Shown here: piece after piece, positions 49,801 to 63,317 of the stretch
Layout of the letters: every line of letters begins with the position of its first letter
Numbering within the stretch: position 1 is the first letter of the stretch
Assembly: GCA_013399875.1 (NCBI GenBank)
Contig: VXAZ01008120.1
Coordinates: 1,161,445-1,225,444, forward strand
Direction: 5' to 3'
DNA length: 64,000 nucleotides
Source: Gymnorhina tibicen
Lineage: Eukaryota; Chordata; Aves; Passeriformes; Artamidae
Notes under the pieces: generated by a model
Databases searched by the model: none
What the model was told of the DNA's origin: nothing
What the model saw: the letters and a program-made list of their open reading frames with translations, nothing else
Translations under genes and position numbers: made by a program

Positions 49801-51387
49801 AAGTGCCTGTACACAAACACACACAGCCTGGAGAATAAACAAGAAGAACTAGAAATGTAAGGACGGTCAGAAAGGCAGAAATCCATGGGCCTTCACGGGA
49901 TACACCCCTGAGTGCTGAGGGAGCTGATAGATCTTGGTGCTATGCCAGTCTCCATCACGGAGAAATGGGAGACATGCCTGGCTGGGGGAAGGCTAATGTT
50001 AGCCCAATCTTCAAAAAGGGCAAGAAAGAGCACCCAGAAAGCTCCTAGCCTGTCAGCCTCACCTCCATCCCTAGAAAGATGATGGACCAGATCATTCTGG
50101 AGGTCATCACCAAGCATGCAGAAGAAAAGAAGGTCATCAGGAGTAGTCAGCACAAATTCACCAAGGGGAAATCATGCTTGACGGTTCTGATAGCCTTCTG
50201 TGATGGCGTGGCAGGATGGGTTGATGAGGGGAGAGCAGTGGATGTTGTCTACCTTGACTTCAGCAAGGCTTTTGACACTGTCCCACAGCATCCTCTTAGA
50301 TAAGCTCAGGAAATGTGGATTAGACGGATGGACAGTGAGGTGACTCAAGAACTGGATGAATTGCAGAGCTCTGAGGGTCATGATCAGTGGAGTAAAATCC
50401 AGTTGGAGGCCTTTAGTCAGTGGCTTTCCCCAGGGATCAGTACTGGGTCCAGCCTTATTCTACTTGTTTATCAATGATCTGCAAAAAGTGATAGACTGTA
50501 CCCCAAGCAAGTCTGCTGGTGATATCAAACTGGGGGAGTGGTTGAATTACCTGAAAGCTCTGCTGCCATTCAGCAGGACCTCGATAGGCTGGAGAGTTGG
50601 GCAAACAAAAACCTTATGAGGTTCAATGAGGGCAAATGTGGGGTCCTGCACCTGGGGAGGAATAACCCCAAGTACCAGCACAGGTTGGGGACCGACCTAC
50701 TGGAGAGCAGCTCTGCAGAGAAGGACCTGGAGTTTCTGGTGGATGACAAGTTGGTGATGAGCCAGCAGTGTGTCCTTGCTGTCAGGTGAGCCAATAGTAC
50801 CCTGGGGTGCATTGGGAAGAACGTGGCCAGCAGGTTGAGGGAGGTGATCCTCCCTCTCTACTTGGCCATAGTGAGGCCACATCTGGAATGCTGTGTCCAG
50901 TTCTGGGCTCTTCAGTAAAAAATAGACAAGGAGCTACTGAAGAGGGTCCAGCAGAGGGCCACAAAGATGATTAAGGGTCTGGAGCATCTCATTTGTGAGG
51001 AGAGACTGCAGGACTTGGACCCGTTCAGTCTGGAGAAGAGGAGACTGAGAGGGTATCTCACTAGTGCATATAAATATCTCAAAGGCAGGTGCCAAAAGGA
51101 TGGTGCCAGACTCTTCTCAGTGGTGCCCAGCGACAGGACAAGGAGCAAAGGCCATAACACAAGAAGTTCCATCTCAACACAAGGAAGAATTTCGGTACAT
51201 TTGAGTGTCAGAGGACTGGCACAGGCTGCCCAGGGACATTGTGGAGTCTCCCTCTCTGGAGATATTCAAAATCCACCTGGTCATGTTCCTGTGTAACATG
51301 CTCTAAGTGACCCTGCCTTGGAAGGGCAATTGGACTGGATGATCTCCAGAGGTCCCTTCCAACCCTACCAATTCTGTGATTGTGTGG
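49801..51387 (+). mobile_element. Longest CR1 copy, internally deleted, reaching the 3' end
   Basis: Bases 49801-49857 encode KCLYTNTHSLENKQEELEM, the start of the CR1 endonuclease. Around 49858-49884 the sequence jumps to the region just before the reverse transcriptase (CACGGGATACACCCCTGAGT). From there it follows CR1 without large gaps through the reverse transcriptase, its C-terminal part and the 3' UTR, to GGTCCCTTCCAACCCTACCA, ATTCTGTGATTGTG. Most of the endonuclease is therefore deleted. Frameshifts and stops throughout rule out mobility. It lies opposite in orientation to LRFN2. Confidence 0.95.
50079..50890 (+). pseudogene. CR1 reverse transcriptase remnant (ORF2)
   Basis: The remnant is spread over at least two frames. 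50079-50303 carries [19 protein letters not shown] and [15 protein letters not shown], the first palm block. After a stop and frame change, 50356-50619 carries GFPQGSVLGPALFYLFINDL and then KSAGDIKLG in place of the catalytic KFADDTKLG. One of the two catalytic aspartates is thus replaced by glycine. A third frame (50538-50789) resumes with [20 protein letters not shown]. No functional enzyme is encoded. Confidence 0.9.
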
Positions 51388-51733
51388 TTGGCTAAATTGA
51401 CCTACAGACCCCTGGGTGACACTGGTTGAATTATGATAGTGTCCCACAGGAAAAAAGACAACAAGCCTTTCTATGATTTCCTGGGGCTTCTGTACCATTT
51501 TGATCCAGAACCCCAGAGAGGTATGGAAGGTTCGTCTTTTCTAACTTGATTCCATCTGCATCTTGAGATGGAAACGCTCTGGAGTTCATGGAATAAGTTG
51601 TCATAGATTGGTTGACATTTCATGATGCTTTAATTTTGCTGGTCCTGCATTCTGCATGGTGATAATAACAAGCTCTAAGCTATCAAACATTATTTCCATT
51701 TTAATATGGCCAAATGGTTTCACAGAGCTCTGT

Positions 51734-51865
51734 CACCATTATCATTTTACAGAAGAAAAAGCACAGAGAAGTATTTTGCTTGGGGCTGTATTAGAAACCA
51801 GTAACATATCTGAAACTAATACCTAGCTTCCCAACCTTCTATCTAATGCTCTAAATTACTATTTT
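51734..51865 (-). repeat. MIR/L2/L3-like ancient repeat relic
   Basis: CATTTTACAGAAGAAAAAGC then ACAGAGAAGT, later AGAAACCAGTAACATATCTG, ACCTAGCTTCCCAACCTTCT and ATCTAATGCTCTAAATTACT follow the order of the complement of an old amniote repeat (TTTTACAGA.GAGGAAACTGAG, ...CCCAGTGCTCTAACCACT). Several blocks in order make it believable. Confidence 0.5.
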
Positions 51866-52174
51866 ACCCTAGAGATAAAAACGTGGATAATAAACTTTTT
51901 CATAACAACAGCATCATAGTTTACATCATCTATATCAGAAAACAATAATGATGAGCGATCATTATAATAACTGACTGTTCTGGACAGCCTACAATTTTAT
52001 CTGAAGAGTGCTATGTCAAAGGGCAAACTGAGCATCTTAGGAGCGAATGGACATACGAAAGTTAGACCTTGTATACTGGCTTAGATGAAAGGACCAAATG
52101 AAAGAGCCACTTCATCAATTTTCTGTCTCTGATAGTGGCCAAAATGTTTATGGAGTAAAGGAGCAGGCATTTAT

Positions 52175-52258
52175 CAACATTTCTCTAGAATATTCCAACA
52201 TTTCTCTAGAACATTCCAACATTTCTCTAGAATATTTCAACATTTCTCTAGAATATTC
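52175..52258. repeat. 21-bp tandem repeat, four copies
   Basis: The unit CAACATTTCTCTAGAATATTC is repeated at 52175, 52196, 52217 and 52238 with one mismatch each in copies 2 and 3. As 21 is a multiple of three, the 74-codon plus-strand frame across it reads a seven-residue repeat (NISLEYS). That frame has no other support, so I treat this as a minisatellite, not a gene. Confidence 0.95.
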
Positions 52259-54009
52259 TCAGAAAACCCAAAAGTTTACAAATGAAGAACTTTCTGAGAC
52301 AAAAGATGTGGTTTGTATTTGATGGACAGATGACAAGGAGTGCCACAGCTTACCCTTCAGAGGGTAAGACCCCATAGACTCTGCCCTTCAGAGATTCAGT
52401 AAAATATCACAGACCTTTTTTCCATATGCCTTGCTTGGGAATGTTACTACTTTGATTGGTTGACATAGTGTTTTTAAAGCAAATAGCTCTTTGACATCTA
52501 CAGCAGAACAATTCAGTATCTCTGCCCATTTTACTTTCTGTCTTCTCTGCCTCTGCCAGCATAGATTTTTTCTGGTGTCAGTGTGGACAGCAATTCATTT
52601 GACATGTATGATTTCATCAATTCGTCCGACACAGACTGGCATGGTACCACTGGCTTTCAATGAAACAAAATTTGAAGTGGTCATCTACAGATAGAGTGTC
52701 TGTGTCCTGTTGACAAGCTTGAAAGTGCAAATATTTCTGTAGAGAACTCTTAATAGCCTGGTCTCTCTGCCCCAGCAGAAGCACACACATTCCATTTGCC
52801 TTTTCAATCACATTTTTTAAGATCTTAAAAATTTTTTTAAGGAGAAATTTCAGTAACTGTTTTTCGAAAAACGGTGTCTGTTGTCCCTACAGGGTCTTTT
52901 GAGCCCTTCAGCTGTGTATAGCACTGTGATACTGGAATGCCATTCAGAAACCAAGCAGAATGCCAAGGTCAGGCTCAAGAATAAGGCTAACATAGTGTTT
53001 TGCATGGGCTAATGTGCCTGGGTTTATAAGAGTATTTGGGCAAAGAAAGCACTGTGCTAGCCCAGTGATACTGTTCCCAGCCCAGCCCTGAGTTAGTCTG
53101 ACCATCTTCGTAGGGTATTTCTCCATATGGAGCGACCATCCTAGGGTCTTTGATGTGTCAATTTATGTACCACTGCCTAAGCTCTTGTCTAGATTAAAAG
53201 CAAAACTTGTTTTTCAGGAGCTTGTGGAGGTTTTCCAGGTCTCAGTTTGCCTGTTTGCATTGAAGTGCCAAAACAATGCATTGTGGCATGCTTCAGTATG
53301 GAAAGGATTTTTGAGTATACAATCCCTTTGGCCATAATTAGCAATATAATGCCTAATAATCTTTAGTCAAAGGAGGTCTTCGGTTACCTGATTTTCATCC
53401 AAAACCTGTTGATTAATAATCCCCTGTAGCTGGGCCATAACACTCTCCTGAAGCACTGAAGAGAAACTTGGCCTGAATGTAATCGATTGATTAGCATTCA
53501 TCCAAGTAAAACATTCACTTTTGTAGAGAGCAAGCATATTTCTACCTTTTGTCAGCTTTTGACAAGAAGTAGGTGTACTAAGCATAGGAAATATATACAG
53601 TACAGAGTGTTTTCAAACTAAGCATATGGAAAAATACATTTTGCCTAGACAGCAGTGACACTCCCTAGTACATCAGTAAGGTATCACTGAGTTGTCATCC
53701 ACTGTGCTCTCAGATGGGAGAGAGAAGATGCACACAGAGAAATGCAGAAAAATAAAGGGAGATGAAAAACACTTAAAAAATAATTACGGATATGTTTTCT
53801 AAAATTAATTACAAGATTATTGTTGCTGCAGTGTTGCATTTTTTTCATGTAAAGGCAGCAGCCAGCCAGTTTAAGTTGCATCTTTCTTCAAGAAAACAAA
53901 AATCAACAGAACAGCTACCAATATGTTAATTTTGTTCCTGTGCCTTCTCTACTGAGACCCAGGGAAGCTCTTGGAGTGCATTGCCTAAATTAGTAGCAGC
54001 TACTACAGT

Positions 54010-54056
54010 AACCACTGGTTATACTACCATAAACCACTGGTTTATGATCATAAACC
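54010..54056. other. Nested direct and inverted repeats with an 18-bp perfect palindrome
   Basis: GGTTTATGATCATAAACC (54039-54056) is a perfect palindrome. It overlaps a second inverted repeat, CATAAACCA-C-TGGTTTATG (54028-54046). The AACCACTGGTT motif occurs at 54010 and, almost unchanged, at 54032. The segment can adopt alternative hairpins or a small cruciform. Confidence 0.75.
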
Positions 54057-57000
54057 CTTGGAAGATGATACACGTTTCAGAAGAATTTGGATCAGCACAC
54101 ATATATAAAGGACATGGGACAGTGAAGTAATGTATGCCAAGAGCAAAAAAAACCCTTTCAGTTTATAAAACACAGAAATACTTCTTTCTGCTCCAGACAA
54201 CATCGACGGCTTCCCTTTGATGGGTCTTGCTGTGACTGCTGACCCCTGTACACCTCTCTGAGTTGTATCAAACAAGATGTGTTTAATTTTCTGCTTTCTT
54301 CATATTTCCTCACCTTACCTCGGTCTCTCAGTACCTACTTTAAGCCAACCTTTTATATCACACAGTATAATATTACTATTCCCACCTCCCAGATGATTAT
54401 TGCTATTCATTCATGATATATTAACATCTGTTGGGAGTATTTAGAGAAAATAAAAGCATAGTTAGAGGTTGAATGAAAGTTTCCACCTTCTGCCACCTAT
54501 CTCAGGCTCTTGCAACTTCTAGACCTCTACTTTACATGCCTTTGGAAACTTCAAATAAATCTCTGAGTCCATGATGCAAGGCTAAAAACACACTCAGCAA
54601 TGCAACATGCAAGAAACTACTTCCACTACAGACAATATCTACTTCCGCATGTATAAATTTTTGTTTCTTCCACTGCTTCCTATCTTATGAGTTGGGAGGG
54701 AATTTCTTGCTCTTAATCTTCCTCAGTTGATGTCCATGAGGAAGCACAGCCCCTGAAGCTGCCGTGCTAGAAACAGATATGCTGTACTGTCAGCAGATTA
54801 CAGGACAGGAGTTTTCTTGTTTGTCAGTTCTAAGTCCCTTCCGGCTACAAAAAGAGGTGACAGCAATAAGTAGGAAAGGAGGGAAGATTAATGGTGTGTA
54901 TAACACAGTAGAAATAAGAAATAATCATACTCTGCAGAAAGGAGCTTTCCAGAGGGAATGGCTCAAGAGAAAAGGATGTAGAAGCCAGTAACATCTATAA
55001 CTAGTCATTTATCCAGCTCATGCTACTGCCTGATAAACTTCATGCAACCCCCTGATAATAGTTATCTTCTGACTCAAATGCCACACAAAGCACAGCGTTC
55101 ATGATCAATGTCTGGCAGGCACAGGGTCCATGTTCCCAAGCAACACAACTTCTTTTGCAGACCCATATTTCTACTTCGATTCATTTCCATTTATTTTCTA
55201 CAATTTATACATTAGTGATTGAAAGGAACAGGTACAATACACATCAATGAAGCATCTGCTAACTCTCCAATGTTTATTAACATTCAGATGGGTCCTAATG
55301 GACAAACAGAGAAACTAATATTTAATTCACATTAACTCTTTCACAAATAAAACCTTTCACAAAGAAACTTTGTTGCCTAGGGTAAGATTCAGTTCACTAG
55401 CTCTTGTGGACTATGTGGATGCTTTGTAGAATTTTATTGTCCACAGAGCATCCGAGCCTTTGCTCACAGAGATAAACACATAATATGGACACAAGGACAT
55501 TAGAAAGGGAGGTTGGATGAAAGAGGCAATAAAGGAGCTACGGTATATGAAAAAACAGTCACTTCATTGTACCAGGTGCTAACAGGAAAACAACTTTATC
55601 AATGGGATTTGATGAAAGATGATGGAACTTACAGAAGAGCTTCTAATTCAGTAGACAACAGCACTAAAAGTTACTTATCTTTCCCAGTAACTTTCTGTGA
55701 AAAAGCATAAACTTCAGAAAGACTATATGTGGATGCTTAGTTAGAGTTAAATAATGTTCTGGGCACCTGAGTCCAAGATGGTGAATTACATGTCTGTGCC
55801 AATGAGTTCTTAGGTGCTGCTCAGCAACTTTCCTAACAAAGATTTGTGAGTGCTCACAGTTGTTTTAACATTTTCTGGTCATTCAGCGTGACATTTGGTG
55901 ATCCAGTTTCTAGAAATGCTGACATCTTCTGTCTGCAGCTAAGAACAATAAATCTTTGCCCTGACGCAATAAATTTATATAAACCAAAAAGGGAAAAACT
56001 GAAAGCAAATTGTCCCAGCAGTTAAGAAATGCCTGTAACAATTAATTTTCATTGCCTTAATTCATGTCTTGAAGGGTAAAATGAGAATAATGGAGGATGG
56101 CAGTGTGGATTGGATGTGGGGCAAACAGTCATGGCACCTAGTGGGAACTGAAGGTCAGGTCCTTTTCTATACTTTTCACCTCCTACACCTCTCTTTGGTA
56201 AAATCTAGTGATGCATCATGTAAGGTAGAAGACAGTAGAGTTCCAGAAGGGAGAGAAAAGTGTGCCCTAAATACACCTTTACTGGGCTATGTGAATAGCT
56301 GGTGAAGATGCAGTCCTGACATTTGAGAGAGCAGGAAACACACTTGCAACAGGTTTTCAGCTCTGATCACAGGCCTGATGTCCAGAATGTGAAGAGGGAC
56401 AACCATATGACCTCAATTCCTGTGAAAATACAGCCACTCATGTGGGGTGTTGCCTCCATAACCCTAGATAAAATTTGGTTTGTGGAGGAGATTTCAGTGG
56501 ATGGAAATTAACAAATCTTTTTTTTCCTATAGGTGTAAAAATCAACACTAAGGTTTGAAATGCCCAGGGTCTGTGAAATTTTTACTGTTGATTTCAAAGA
56601 GCCCACTAGTTTTCCCCTCATTGCTGACTTTGAAACAAGATGTTTGAAAATTTGAAAAAAGCAATCTGAAAATGTGCTAAAAATTTCCAAACACAGTATA
56701 TAATATTGCATATGTATGTAGGGGAAATACTGCACCTGTGTGCTTTATATTTGCTTACAATAAACCTTCTTGAAAATGAACTGGGTACAAAAATTTTTTT
56801 TGCTCTGAGTTAAATACTTATCATCTCAACACCTCATTCTGTTATTTTGCTTCTGGTGGTATCTTTGATTAAATTCTTAGATTAATTTATAGTTATGACA
56901 CAGCAAACCTGGCAGCCATAATCCCTTTAGTAGTTCAATATGTTTATGAGGGTTGAAAGATGTTAAATGTGGCAGTTTAAATGCTAAGCTAAGTAATCAG

Positions 57001-59150
57001 GTCATTAGGAATTTGCTCAATGTGTTTGTCATGTGCAGCTGAAGCATGCAAAACCAGGCTCTGATAATTCACTAGACAGTTTAATGTATGAACAAGATAA
57101 ACTCCCAAAGACTGATTGACAATCCCTGGAATTTTGTTAGCAGAGGTAAGTGCATGATCATACCTACACCCACGGATAACTTACCCTCTTCCAGCACAGA
57201 GGAGCTGCAATGCAAATGTATTTGGCAGTCAGGTCTGGTATGCACAACTCCACATGCAAGATCCTGACCCAGGACAGCCTCAGCCAGCAAAGCCAGGCTT
57301 CAGGGAGTTGGAAGGACTATGGAGAGCTGCATCCCAGCCATGGAAATCTTTCTGTTGAATGCTAATGTTAAAAAACAGCCATGACCATCAATAATTTAAC
57401 AAAGCTCAGAAACAAACGACTCAAATTTCACCAAAGCCCCTATGCTAATATTTTTCCTGAACTTATACCTCTAAATATTTGTAACTCCTACGATGCATGG
57501 AATATAGCAATTTAGGCATAGTTCAAATCCCTGGTTATGTGTCTGATCTGATAGTCCCCAGATGCACCATAGACCCCCAATATGACAAATGTCCTTGCCT
57601 AGACAGCCAGCAAAATTTGCTTAGATCAGTTACTGTTTGAAGAAAATGGTCAAAAAGGGCTGAACCACCCCAGACTCCATAGCTTCCTGAGCATCTACCT
57701 CTTTCTTTTGATAAAGGAACATGCCTCTTTCACAGTAATGAATTATAGACTTTTCCTGTCAGTGCCTGAGATATCTGCAAGGATAAACCTGAAGCAGGAC
57801 CTCGTCCTCCAGCAGTCCAGCATTAGCATTCACTCAGTTCCTTGCTAGCATCCTATTAAATGCAGAAGCAATTCATGAAACCCCGAGTATTTCACTGATC
57901 AAAAATCTCTCGAGGCTCTGCTTCTGCAACAAAAATTTATGTAAGGAGAGAAAGGAGGGGCAGAGGAGAAACAGCATGGCAAAACCCTGCATCATGGCTC
58001 AGCATGATAAACAAACCTGTGAAGGAAGGGTGCGCTGTGGGGAGAGGGAGGGGAGAAGTGATTATGTGGCAGAGAATAATCTTTCTCCCCAGAATTCCTC
58101 TGGGAAGGAGGAAGCAAGAAAACATGAGAATCCAGCCAGAACACACAATGACCCTTCAGAGCACCATGGGGAACTCACTGATGAAGAGCTGCCCTCTAAT
58201 GCCTCCTGCCAACTCGGTATTTGCCAAATCCCATTTGCTTCTAATCACTTATGGACAGTTGCTTGGCCTGAGTCTGCTCACTCTTTTTCTGGTGCAAAGT
58301 TGGAATTAGGCTGCAGAAGCTCTCTTGGTGCTGGTGTATGTTCAAGTAGGACTGTGACTATTCTTCATGATCCACAGAGAAATAAAAATGCTGACTGACC
58401 TGCCTCGGTGGCTGGCTAGGACAAGTCCTGGAGAAGAAGGTGGGTGGCAGGGTGGGCATATGGACCTGCACGACATTATTATAGGCATTAACCTCATAGG
58501 AAGAGAGAGTACACACTTAGGATATTCCCAGTAGGTACTCTGGGAAAAAATGGTTAATCAGAGACCCAATTACTTTTCTGACAGCTCAGGGAAGAGAAAC
58601 TGCTTACTGAAGGCTATATTGACATTCATCTTGCTCCAGTTTCTTCCATATTTCTGCCCCATGAACAGTTACCCTTTGTTATTAATTCACTGACTTTTGC
58701 AGCATACTACAAACAAGGTCTGGCTGCCTCTCAGAAGCAACCCCAGTTTTCTCAAAGATGCTTTAGGACACAGCAAGCACAAAGAGAGAAGTCTTTAGTA
58801 GATTCTAGTCACACAGGCAAAGAACCAAGGAAAACTTAACCTGGATCTGAGCAAAGTGTGCCAATCTCTGTAAGACCAGCCATTCATCATGTCCACCTTT
58901 CTTCAACCCTTAAGTTATGGCAGCAAATAAGGACTGGGAATTGCTTTCTGACCCTCCCTTGCACACCTTCGGCACCAGAAGCCATCAGCTGACACTCTAA
59001 AGCACAGTGGCTGATTACATTTTGCATACATAATGGTGCCTGTTATTATTGGCAAGAACAACAGTTGTTACAGTTCAACAAATGTGTCTTAATCATTTTC
59101 TGCTTATGTAACACACCATATACAAGTACTAATGCAATCAAGTGCACTCT

Positions 59151-59195
59151 AAATACTGACGGCAGAAATACTGACTGCAGAAATACTGCCTGCAG
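59151..59195. repeat. 15-bp tandem repeat, three copies
   Basis: AAATACTGACGGCAG, AAATACTGACTGCAG and AAATACTGCCTGCAG lie side by side, each differing from the next at one position. Confidence 0.92.
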
Positions 59196-62100
59196 TCTCC
59201 TTTCACTCAGTAAACTGTTAGTGAATCTAAAGATCTGGATAAAAAGCACTCTGCAGAAAATGGGTCATTTGAGGGTATTGGTCCGATGTTTAGATGTTTC
59301 ATAGGTAAAGTGATCCTCAGTAATCATGGATTTAGACTCTAGTTTCAGAAAAGTGAAACAAAATACCTCTTATGTCTCTGATCTCTTTTGCCACTGGGCC
59401 ATCAGTATAACTTGCACTTATTTCTGTCTTAATATTCTGAATTTAGAATCTCGTATGTAAGAGCAAATAAAGCCTGTATGCAGCAATAATCTCATTACTC
59501 TGGAGAAAAAAAAGGAAAAAAACTAGCAGCTATGTCTGTAGATACAAAGATTTTGCTTCTCATGTTCATAAATTAATTATGCCAGTACTCTCTTTAGCAC
59601 TGAAGAGAACAGCTACAGACTGGCGTACAGCTGTACTGCTGAATTCCCGCATCCTTTCAACAGGGTAGATTCATCTTGGCTACCTGCTGAGAGAATCTTG
59701 TGGCCCCTGCTAATATCTGATCATCCAGGAGAGTGTACAAGTCAAATCCCCTCCAGGGCCCTTTCTAGTAGTGCAACAGTATTAACAATTAGATCTGGGT
59801 GTCCAGGAACATTTCTGGCACTCTTTAAAATCCTGAACTACTGTAATCTCGGCGTTGCTGAACCAAATTTGCTTCATCTATTATGTTTTGGATTAGAGAT
59901 TGCTAGCAAACTGAAAAGACAGGTTACTTTCAAAACAGATATTACTATGTAGCCATACACATGCATCCAGTTTCCAAGCAGAAATTAGATTGCTTCCTGA
60001 GGAACTGTTCTTCCACAGAATTAGAAGTAACACTAAAAGATATACTCCTTCATCAGTGAACATGTCATTTCCTCTTTCCATAATGTGAAGCAGGAGAACA
60101 ATAAACTCACTCAGATGGGGAAACAAGTAGTTCCTAAAGTGTCCCTGGAAACTCATTTCTAGCTTGGAACTATCTGGGGGGCTTAACAGTCCTTACTACA
60201 GCATTTTTCACATTTATAAATTATTTCCAGAAAAACCTTGAAATGACGATACCATTCATTCCTGACAAAGGCAAATATCACCTTGGCTTTTTGCTGGAGT
60301 ATGGGTCACAGTTCAGGTAAAGTTTACAGAAGTGTTCCTATTGCCCTGTTCTTCTCCTAATCAGGCTTGGGTCTAGAAGAGTTTTGTTTTTCTCTGTTCT
60401 TGGTTCGGACCCTTCTCTGCATGAAATCAGGCCGTTTAATTGAAAAACAAGGTATTTTTCTGTGAATTCTTTGGTGACTTGGACTGAGAAAATACCACAA
60501 ATCCATGTGTCAGGAGGCACTTCAAGTGATTTGCAACCAAGATTTTAGATTGAAGCCACTGTGCATGTCCCTACTGCTACCTTGGGCATGATAAAGAACT
60601 TTTTAACCTCTGAGACTACGCAAGGCAAGTCTGGCTGGTTCCCTGCCAGCAACATGAGAGGCTTGCTCAGCCCCTCTAGCTAAGCTTTGGGGCGATCACT
60701 GTCTTGCCACTGGTGAGCAAGTTTCTGCATTTACTGTTTCAAAGGTAGAAAAGAATAAGCTGCCCTGCATTGAACACTACAGCAAGCTGAGGAAATGGGA
60801 GCAGAATCAGACCTGAGACCAGCAGGCATGCCTTCTTGTCTTCTCCTTGCTCAAAGATGTATTTAATGTCATAGACAACCCCAGGGGTTGTCACTAGGCT
60901 TAGGTAGGTACTGGAAGGACAGTCCAGACATCCACTGTGCTCCCGACAATTTGTTTTGTCTAAATATTATAATGAATATTCTCAAGAGTTTAGATTATTT
61001 TTTATGACAGGAAAATGAACAATTTTATTTCCTTGCTTCTGGGATCAAACAGCCAAGTAACCTGTGGCTTTATGATACAAATACACCTAAATAACTGTAG
61101 GATAAGGAAGACATTCAATACAAAGAAGGTCCTCAGAGGCACTCAGCACTGTGACCCTGCCACGTTAGAGTTTGAAAGTCAGAATTGCATTACACTCATG
61201 CCCTCTCAGCTTCTAGGGCTATTTTTACCCCTCTGCTGAGGTCTCATGGCTTTCTGTAATGTCATGTTATTGACAGATAGTAGAAATAAAGAAAAACAAA
61301 GAAATCTTGCACTGGGGGATGTGAAGGTCCAAGAAGTGGATTATGCACAAATAAGTCTTTTTCAGTGTCTTGTGGGAGTCAGGATGTGTGCGGCTGTCTT
61401 TATTTCCCTAAGAGGAAATAAAGGCTTGGCTTTCACAAGTTTGGGAATTATGAATCTAGATGTTCCTATAGCAGGAAACGCAGCACAGAAAATAGCAACA
61501 TCCACAGAAATGCAGAGCAGTCCCTCGACGTTTAACCATGCATAGCAACAACACATACCATTATGACAGCCAATAAAGGATACAGTACCCAGATGAATGG
61601 GGGATAGTTCAGAATTCGTATCTTAAATGCGTTAACAGTACAGCCTGGACCACAGCCAGCATGTTAAGGGTCACAAAAGGGGAATTACTCTGCAGTTGAT
61701 AATCACAAGGATGAACAACTTGGTGCATGGGGGATCAGATCTGGTTAGTGTCCTGATCACAACCATTCTGGATCAAAAAAATTAGCATTTGTAAAGAAGA
61801 AAATAGAGTCTTCTGAGCTGCCAGCACCTGATTTCTCCTGTTTAATAAATTCTCTTAGACCTGTTTTGGTTACAAAACTGCAAGGGTACAACAGAAAAGT
61901 AAAGAATTACATAAGTGACAGCTTATCTGAATGAATCTAAACCTCTTGACTGAAGACATGTCTGGTTTGGGAAACAGAAAATTTATCTTGCATTGTCTTC
62001 AGCTAGCAGAAGGAAAAAGAAAGAAGTAGATGCAAGTATAGAAGAACTGTGAGATGGGAGAAATAATGGAAGTCACAGTAATTGGATGTAACTGCTTTAA

Positions 62101-62387
62101 CAAAGCATTGGACAAATGAGCTGGAAAACATCTCGTGTTCAAACGCTGTAAGGAAGAGTGGTCCTGCATTCTCCTGCAGGAGGGGGCAGAGTGAAGGGCC
62201 AGAACCATTTTCTCTCCAAAATCCATCCTGAATATGTGTCCTCTGTGCTACGTGGCACTTCACTATTTATTTCAGGTGGTTGATGCCAACCAAGTGTGTT
62301 GGACTGTATGCAGTGCTGCAGGCTAGAAATCCCTCTGAGTGATGATCCTGGTTTTCCTGGTGACTGAATCTATGACAAACCATCTGC

Positions 62388-62430
62388 ACATCATAGGCCT
62401 CATTTTCCCCACCTGTGAAAAATTAGCAAA
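62388..62430 (+). repeat. MIR/L2-like relic
   Basis: TAGGCCTCATTTTCCCCACC followed by TGTGAAAAATTAG resembles the MIR/L2 core block (GCCTCAGTTTCCCCATCTGT, AAAATG). The fragment is short. Confidence 0.35.
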
Positions 62431-63317
62431 CTCTTTCATTTGTCAAATTGTCAATGTTAAAATCAGTCAGCAAGAGTCAGAGCATTAAACCTTAGTCCTT
62501 GGATGAATAGTTTTTCACCTAGCTAATCTGTCCAATTTCTCTGGAATTAGATATTTAATTACTAACTAAGATGGTAATATTTACACGGTATTTTGGAAGA
62601 CATCTTAATGACACCATGTTATAAGACTCAACACTGATTTTTTTTTTTCCTAAGAAGCATGACTTTTATGAACCAGAAGACAGATAAAAGTTAATCATGG
62701 TGCTAGGAGGGATTCTGCATCCCTACCTTATGAGCTGTATTCACAAGAGAATGTGAAGATGGAAGAGAGTTCTGCCACCTGAGGTTTTGTCTGACATGGC
62801 TTGAAAATAGAGTTCAATTTTGAGATGAAAATCTGGTATGCTGTATGTTGATTTACAACCCAAACATTGCAAAGAAGCCGAAATGTTAAAAGCATTTACA
62901 GAGTTAAAATTAAAGCAGTCATAATAAATAGAAATATTGAAACACAAGGAAACCTGATCATCTAGAAATTTTGGTCTTTTGATATCTTTAAAGATTAATC
63001 TGAAATGCCTTTTTCCAAATTACCTTAAACTTTATTTTTCCATCATTTAAAAAAGAGACAAAACATTAACTGTTGGGATAATTCTACAGTTCTCTTTTTG
63101 CTTGACTGTAAGTGAGTGCTGTACATGGCTGAGGTAGCAATTCAATTAGGAATCCAGAAAACAATTGCTCTTATTATGGTTCAACTTAAAAACTTCCAGG
63201 AAGATCAAGATGTCAGTGTTAGGGTCCATCCAAACATCCCAAACATCTAATACATTCCTCTACATTAGATGCTTCTAATCTAAATAGGCAAAATACTGGG
63301 AGGAAAACAGAAATATT

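Noticed and set aside
52098..52322. Small gene with a seven-residue repeat
   Set aside because: The periodic protein is an automatic result of a 21-bp tandem repeat. The flanking codons look random.
57976..58398. Longest non-repeat frame in the right half (140 codons)
   Set aside because: No signal peptide, domain or compositional sign of a protein. A second frame (58004-58309) overlaps it on the same strand.
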